Positions 31,998 to 36,057 of a DNA stretch of 36,057 nucleotides are shown here, piece after piece (the stretch's first letter is position 1; every line of letters begins with the position of its first letter). Source of the DNA: an uncultured Chthonomonas sp. GTDB taxonomy: Bacteria; Armatimonadota; Chthonomonadetes; Chthonomonadales; Chthonomonadaceae. The notes beneath the pieces are model-generated. The model searched no databases. It saw only the letters and a list, made by a program, of their open reading frames with translations, and was not told where the DNA came from. The position numbers and the translations under genes are program-made. The DNA is taken from contig CAIJLM010000556.1 of assembly GCA_903821495.1 (NCBI GenBank), positions 1 through 36,057 of the forward strand, written 5' to 3'.

Positions 31998-34121
31998 TTA
32001 TCTTGCTGTGCCTTCCGCCGTATCGGTAGCCTCAAACAGGCTATCCGATAGCTCTTCGTCTAACTTCGCCTTCTGAACCGTGACGATGACATTACCCTCG
32101 CCCTGAGTGGTTAGGAACGCACGGAAGGGGTAGACGAAAGCGCCAACCTTGCGGTAGTCGTGGTAGGTGGTCGTCGCGCCTTTGGAGACGCTTTTCAGGA
32201 TGAGGTAGCTCTGTGTTGAGACGTACTCTTTGATGGCTGCTCCTTTGTCGGGGGTCTTCTCCAAAACGTAAGCCTCTTCGCCATCCACCTTCTCAACCCC
32301 TGTAATAGCGATACTCTTGTAGAGCCGTTTCGCTTCCAGAAGGGCGTACAGAATATGTCCGCGCCCCGCGTCCGCCAGTTCGTCGCCGCTCTTTGTATTG
32401 GGGAGGGTGAAACTGCTCGTATTTCCGCCGTTTACGCCGTCAAAGTACTCGCGTATCCAGCCTATCCTCTTTCCCGACGCACGTAACTCGTTGGTCTCGC
32501 CTGTAAGGTTCGGCGCTTTGTAGTACTGCGTGACGGTGTTGGTGTATCCCTGACTCTCCAGCTCTACCAAAGCCGTTATCGTTATCGTCTTAATCTTGCG
32601 AAGGTTCGCCTCGCCACCTACAGCGGTCAGCATTTTTTGCAGGAGTTCGTCTGTAGAGATAGGCGACTGGAAGGCGGATTTCGCCTCCTTCTTAACGAGA
32701 GTGATAGCGCCCTGCGGCTGTTCAAGGAAGGCTTCCGTAACATTGGGGCTCTCTTTCTTGGGGCGGAAGGTGACGAAGAAACCTGCGGGCGCAGGAGAGC
32801 CTAGTTTGTACCGCCTACCGCCCAGAGATTCCAGCGTGTAGGCGGGTTGACCGGGAACTTTCACTACCAGTTTGCTATTTTCAAAGGTTATATTAAAGTC
32901 TACGTTCGCCTCCGCAAGATGATAGACTCCCGCCTCCTCTTCCGGTTTCACAGTAGAGGCTTGGGGCGTTTGCGGTTTTGTCTCCTCAGTTTTCTTTGCG
33001 CCGCCTACAAGATTCTCCCAAACGCTCTCCATCATACTGGAGCCGAGCGATGAAGCGCTGACGTTGGTGAGAAGGACAAAGCCTAACTTCTGGTCGGGCA
33101 TCAGCGCAACCTGCGCGTTGAAGCCATCTATGTTGCCGCCATGCTCTACTATCTTGTGCCCATTCCAGTCGTGGAGCATCCAGCCAAACCCGTAGTTCGC
33201 TTTCGCGCTCATCTTCATCTGCGGCTTCGTCATCTCGTCAATGCTCGATTCTGCGAGAAGTCTTTTGCCGTTGTAGACTCCCCTGTTCAGCCAGAGACGC
33301 ACCCACTGCGCCATCTCAGTTGCGTTGGAGTTTATGGCTCCTGCGGGGGCGGCGTTTGTGAGGTCGCGCATAGGCAGATGTTCCGCCTGTTTTTTTGTTT
33401 CAGAGTAGGCGTATCCGAGCGCGTAGTCGGGATAGCGGCGCATCTCTCGCGGGGTAAAGTTGGACTCTTTCATTCCAAGCGGCGCGAAGATACGCTGTCG
33501 CGTGAAGTTTTGCCAACTTGTCTTCTGGACTCGCGCTACGATTTCGCCAGCGGTGAGGAACATCACGTTCTGATACTGGAACTTCTCGCCCAATTTCGCA
33601 GTGGGAACGGCGGTACAGGCGGCTCGAATCACCTCCTCCGGACTAAGAACGCCCGTGTACCACATAATGTCAGTACGCGGTAGCCCAGAGCGGTGGCAGA
33701 GCAGGTCGCGAATGGTGATTCGCGTGTCTGCATCCGAGTCGCGGAGGTGAAAGAAGGGGAGGTACTGGCGTGGCGCGTCCTCTAGGCTGAGTCTCTTCTC
33801 CTCTAGCGACATCATCACAGACGTTGCGGTGAAGGCTTTGGACGAGGAGCCTATCGCGAAGAGCGTGTTGGGCGTGACGGGCAGTTTCGCCTCTACATTG
33901 CGTAGCCCCAAGCCCTTGCTATAGATAATTGTGTCGTCTTTCACAATGGCGATAGCTACGCCTGGTATATGAAGTTCCTTGTATTTTTTGTCGAGGGTCT
34001 CTTCAATTTTCGCCAGTTTGGACGCAAAGACATCTGTGGTTTGAGCGTAGGCGGGGAGCGAGGCGGCGGCGAGGAGCCATAGAGAGCCTACTACGTAAGC
34101 GGAGCGAGTGCGGGAACGCAT
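31998..34121 (-). CDS. Large exported serine hydrolase (beta-lactamase fold) with C-terminal extension
   Basis: A 707-residue secreted protein with a signal peptide ending near AYAQ (residue 27). The penicillin-binding fold is intact: S92-S-S-K95, Y183-Q-N185 and H327-G-G. Residues about 385-480 resemble DUF3471, which commonly follows this fold. Residues about 490-707 (LLQKMLTAVGGEANLRKIKTI and YVLEKTPDKGAAIKEYV) look like the LolA/lipoprotein-sorting type of beta sheet found in periplasmic proteins. AAGGAGA lies nine bases before the ATG. It is a monocistronic homologue of the protein encoded at 2974-4392, with a longer tail. Substrate unknown; an envelope or peptide-degrading role is the inference. 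Confidence 0.87.
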   Translation of the reverse strand: MRSRTRSAYVVGSLWLLAAASLPAYAQTTDVFASKLAKIEETLDKKYKELHIPGVAIAIVKDDTIIYSKGLGLRNVEAKLPVTPNTLFAIGSSSKAFTATSVMMSLEEKRLSLEDAPRQYLPFFHLRDSDADTRITIRDLLCHRSGLPRTDIMWYTGVLSPEEVIRAACTAVPTAKLGEKFQYQNVMFLTAGEIVARVQKTSWQNFTRQRIFAPLGMKESNFTPREMRRYPDYALGYAYSETKKQAEHLPMRDLTNAAPAGAINSNATEMAQWVRLWLNRGVYNGKRLLAESSIDEMTKPQMKMSAKANYGFGWMLHDWNGHKIVEHGGNIDGFNAQVALMPDQKLGFVLLTNVSASSLGSSMMESVWENLVGGAKKTEETKPQTPQASTVKPEEEAGVYHLAEANVDFNITFENSKLVVKVPGQPAYTLESLGGRRYKLGSPAPAGFFVTFRPKKESPNVTEAFLEQPQGAITLVKKEAKSAFQSPISTDELLQKMLTAVGGEANLRKIKTITITALVELESQGYTNTVTQYYKAPNLTGETNELRASGKRIGWIREYFDGVNGGNTSSFTLPNTKSGDELADAGRGHILYALLEAKRLYKSIAITGVEKVDGEEAYVLEKTPDKGAAIKEYVSTQSYLILKSVSKGATTTYHDYRKVGAFVYPFRAFLTTQGEGNVIVTVQKAKLDEELSDSLFEATDTAEGTAR

Positions 34122-34222
34122 AGTGTTGTATCTCCTTGAAGGTAGAGCGGAGTTAAGAAACTCCGCGAAAAGCGGCGCATTCGCCCCTCGCCGCTTCAGA
34201 GAGGGGTTGGGGAGAGGCTAGG
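34122..34222. repeat. Short C/G-run hairpin in an intergenic gap
   Basis: CCCCTC near 34183-34188 can pair with GAGGGG a few bases on, followed by TTGGGGAGAGGC. The segment read on the minus strand (CTCCCCAACCCCTCTC) resembles the C-run hairpins in the 9.7-10.0 kb and 24.5 kb gaps. No gene is present. Confidence 0.35.
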
Positions 34223-34978
34223 CTATCCCGCCTTTTTTGCAATTGTTAGGAGCGTGACTCCAAAGGGGAGATTGACCCGACGCGCTACCGAGTTCTCTAC
34301 TGCAAGTAGCTTCTTGAGACCGAAATTTACGGGCGCGGGGAAGAGCGGGATGGAGGTATGAGAGTAGTGGCTCTTGATAGGCTTCCTTGCGCTCAGGCGG
34401 CGTTGTAGAGCCACGATGGGGTAGAGAGTAGTCATCGTGTGGGAGATTTTCTCTACGCGAAAGCCAGCGGCGCGGACGCGACTGAGAAGTTCGGGGCGCA
34501 GGTAGCGGCGGAAGTGCATAGCGGCGACATCGTGGTCGCTCCAGAGATGCGGATAGGCGGGAACAGTGGCTATCATCGTTCCGCCGGGCTTCAGCACGCG
34601 GTAGAACTCGGAAAGCGCGGCGGCGTCATCGGGAAGGTGTTCTAGCATATCCATTGCGATAAGCACATCGAACTGCCCGGTGGCGAGCGGAAGTTTCATT
34701 GCGTCGGCGCGAACCATACTCGTTAACCCCCTCCGTTGCGTAAAATGAAGGGCGAGCGGCGAGAAGTCTGCGGAGACCACTCTGCCCCACTTGGTGAGAC
34801 GCGCCGACATGGCTCCTGTGCCGCACCCTACATCGAGTATCGTCCGTTCTGAGATAGAGAGAGGGTTTGGCGCTCCAAAGCGAGAGCGGAGAATGGATTC
34901 AACAAGGCAGTGCCTACCGACATACCACCAGTACGAATCCTCCAAGTGATACATTCGCTCATACTCTTCGGTGTTCAT
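34223..34978 (-). CDS. Class I SAM-dependent methyltransferase
   Basis: A 251-residue methyltransferase. It opens with the aromatic-rich motif MYHLEDSYWWYVGRH found in a group of glycan- and lipid-linked methyltransferases. The SAM loop is ILDVGCGTGAMS, motif II is VSADFSPLAL, and FDVLIAMDMLEHLPDD and YRVLKPGGTMIATVPAYPHLWS follow. A basic C-terminal segment (RRLSARKPIKSHYSHTS) and a hydrophobic end may associate with the membrane. Its start overlaps the GT2 stop as ATGA, so the two are translated together. The linkage suggests a substrate made or displayed by that transferase, perhaps a polyprenyl-linked sugar. Confidence 0.88.
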   Translation of the reverse strand: MNTEEYERMYHLEDSYWWYVGRHCLVESILRSRFGAPNPLSISERTILDVGCGTGAMSARLTKWGRVVSADFSPLALHFTQRRGLTSMVRADAMKLPLATGQFDVLIAMDMLEHLPDDAAALSEFYRVLKPGGTMIATVPAYPHLWSDHDVAAMHFRRYLRPELLSRVRAAGFRVEKISHTMTTLYPIVALQRRLSARKPIKSHYSHTSIPLFPAPVNFGLKKLLAVENSVARRVNLPFGVTLLTIAKKAG

Positions 34979-35760
34979 GGGGTGGGCAACCTATAGGGGG
35001 AGGTAGCCTCGCCGTAGTGGGTGAAGCGTATGCGAAAGAGAGTTTTCAACATTCTGATAGCGTCTCGAACGAAGCGGACTTTCGAGCCTTCCTGATGCGC
35101 CCAGCGCACGGGGATTTCGGAGATTCTCAAGCCGTATTTCCGCGCTAGAAATAGCGCCTCCACATCAAAAGCGAAGTGGTCTATCTGGCAACGCGAGAAG
35201 ATGGCTAACGCGGAGCGGCGCGTGAAGAGTTTGAAGCCGCACTGCGTGTCGTGGATACCGGGAACAGCGATAAGTTGGACGAGTTGATTGAAGAAGCGCC
35301 CCCCCATCTCCCTCACCATAGATTGACGGCGGATAAGTTGGGAGCCTACGGTGTCTCGCGAACCAATCGCAATATCACAACCGTTGTCCAGCGCCTCCGA
35401 GAGTTTTTCTATCTCTTCAATGGGGGTCGCTAGGTCGGCATCGCTAAATAGAAGACGCTCTCCTCCTGCGGCGAGCATTCCCACGCGCACAGCGTAGCCT
35501 TTCCCGCGATTGGGGCTATAGGTCATTAGGCGCACTTGCGCGTGCGCTTCCGCTATTCTGTTTACAATAGCGTTAGTGCCATCGTCGCTACCATCGCTCA
35601 CAACGAGGAGTTCAAAACTCTCGCCTCTCGCTTCCAAGTAGGCGACCATGCGCTCCAAAGTGGCTCCGATACGCGCCTCTTCGTTGTACGCTGGGACGAT
35701 AATAGACAGTCGTGGAGACGTAGTCTCTCCCTCTTCCTTCGCAGATGAAACAGGATTCAA
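34975..35760 (-). CDS. Family 2 glycosyltransferase (dolichyl-phosphate glucosyltransferase-like)
   Basis: A 261-residue GT-A glycosyltransferase like ALG5/DPG synthases that load a sugar onto polyprenyl phosphate. IIVPAYNEEARI, VVSDGSDDGT, YSPNRGKGYAVRVGM, LFSDADLATPIEE (with the DxD metal site) and GSRDTVGSQLIRRQS are typical. So are GIHDTQCGFKLF and IDHFAFDVEALFLARKYG. I chose a TTG start at 35760 because AAAAGGAG lies seven bases upstream. The longer frame from 35790 would add ten mostly basic residues (RVKKKRSVR) and overlap that site. No transmembrane helix is evident. The methyltransferase gene follows with a four-base overlap. Confidence 0.9.
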   Translation of the reverse strand: MNPVSSAKEEGETTSPRLSIIVPAYNEEARIGATLERMVAYLEARGESFELLVVSDGSDDGTNAIVNRIAEAHAQVRLMTYSPNRGKGYAVRVGMLAAGGERLLFSDADLATPIEEIEKLSEALDNGCDIAIGSRDTVGSQLIRRQSMVREMGGRFFNQLVQLIAVPGIHDTQCGFKLFTRRSALAIFSRCQIDHFAFDVEALFLARKYGLRISEIPVRWAHQEGSKVRFVRDAIRMLKTLFRIRFTHYGEATSPYRLPTP

Positions 35761-35971
35761 TCTGACGCTCCTTTTCTTTTTAACGCGCAAGGCTAAACAG
35801 GCGCTGACATAGCCTTCGCCCCCCGATGGCGCTCTCTCGCTGGCAGTGCATTATATTCCACAACCCCCCCTTTAGTCAATATACGGATGGAAAGGGCGAA
35901 AGGTTTACTCTATATTAAAGGCGAAAGGAGTCCTCTTGAGACAAATTCGCCACTATTTTGAGTGAAAGCGC

Positions 35972-36001
35972 TTGACAGGCTGACAAAAAACGGTGTACAG
36001 T
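35972..36001 (+). promoter_or_regulatory. Promoter pointing out of the right edge
   Basis: TTGACA at 35972-35977 and TACAGT at 35996-36001 are 18 bp apart. Just downstream are the small hairpins GACG-CTCGTG-CGTC and CGTAA-AAA-TTACG (36023-36035), then GAGGGAGG near 36046-36053, which looks like a ribosome binding site. A gene probably begins just beyond base 36057. The rest of the 35761-36057 gap shows nothing further. Confidence 0.65.
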
Positions 36002-36057
36002 TATTAGTAGACGCTCGTGCGTCGTAAAAATTACGTACATTCGCAGAGGGAGGTCTC

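Noticed and set aside
33141-33683. A 180-codon plus-strand frame inside the large serine hydrolase
   Set aside because: It is antisense to the conserved catalytic region, including the HGG and YQN motifs. No independent evidence supports it.

Overview
The window is a bacterial chromosome segment of about 36 kb, gene-dense and roughly 55% G+C by eye. Genes sit in short operons with ATGA, GTGA or TAATG junctions, GTG and TTG starts are frequent, and AAGGAG-type ribosome binding sites are clear. There are Sec and Tat signal peptides, a full DprA, a PurS/PurQ pair, many sugar and sugar-acid enzymes and chemotaxis-type genes. This fits a free-living saccharolytic bacterium. The overall flavour resembles Armatimonadota (Chthonomonas-like), but that placement is an inference and was not tested. 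I found no rRNA, tRNA, CRISPR array, phage or insertion-sequence transposase.

Layout. (1) 1-2186, plus strand: a CPBP membrane protease cut by the left edge, a DUF167 protein, purS and purQ. (2) 2225-10898, minus strand: ten genes in one direction. In transcription order these are a Tat-exported sugar isomerase/epimerase-like protein, an Hsp70-like ATPase, a VapBC-type toxin-antitoxin pair, a polysaccharide deacetylase-like protein, a membrane/coiled-coil protein, an exported transglutaminase-like protein, an exported serine hydrolase and a NUDIX hydrolase. D-lyxose isomerase (11062-11607, minus) lies upstream of this run. (3) 11608-12056: a divergent regulatory region with a consensus promoter on each strand and several palindromes. 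It serves the lyxose isomerase gene on one side and an exported PQQ-type beta-propeller protein on the other. (4) 13865-18887, plus strand: dprA, a DegT-family aminotransferase, glycerate kinase and galactonate dehydratase. (5) 23889-18851, minus strand: two paralogous membrane proteins, an SMP-30/gluconolactonase-like lactonase, a protein made of three YbjQ domains, and endonuclease III. The last gene overlaps the end of galactonate dehydratase tail to tail. (6) 24046-27677: a VOC protein converges with a 987-residue protein that joins two methyltransferase-like modules to a GT4 glycosyltransferase. (7) 28042-30257, plus strand: an HDOD signalling protein, a CheR methyltransferase and a 57-residue YjfB-like motility peptide, closed by a strong terminator. 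(8) 30427-31910: two SDR-type NAD(P) enzymes. (9) 34121-31998: a second, larger exported serine hydrolase. (10) 35760-34223: a GT2 glycosyltransferase and a SAM methyltransferase. A promoter near the right edge points out of the window.

Functionally, the clearest theme is sugar and sugar-acid catabolism: lyxose isomerase, lactonase, galactonate dehydratase and glycerate kinase. Together these would fit a non-phosphorylative or branched Entner-Doudoroff route, although the aldolase and the dehydrogenases are not here. The second theme is envelope and surface work: deacetylase-like protein, transglutaminase-like protein, two serine hydrolases, two glycosyltransferase genes and membrane PH-like proteins. 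The third is a small motility/signalling cassette (HDOD-CheR-YjfB-like).

The most unusual items are the tandem methyltransferase duplication with one decayed copy fused to a glycosyltransferase, the triple-YbjQ protein, the membrane paralog pair with a 21-nt duplication footprint, the 27-bp perfect palindrome before the Tat-exported isomerase gene, and the tiny YjfB-like gene. No single locus stands out as a proven new system.
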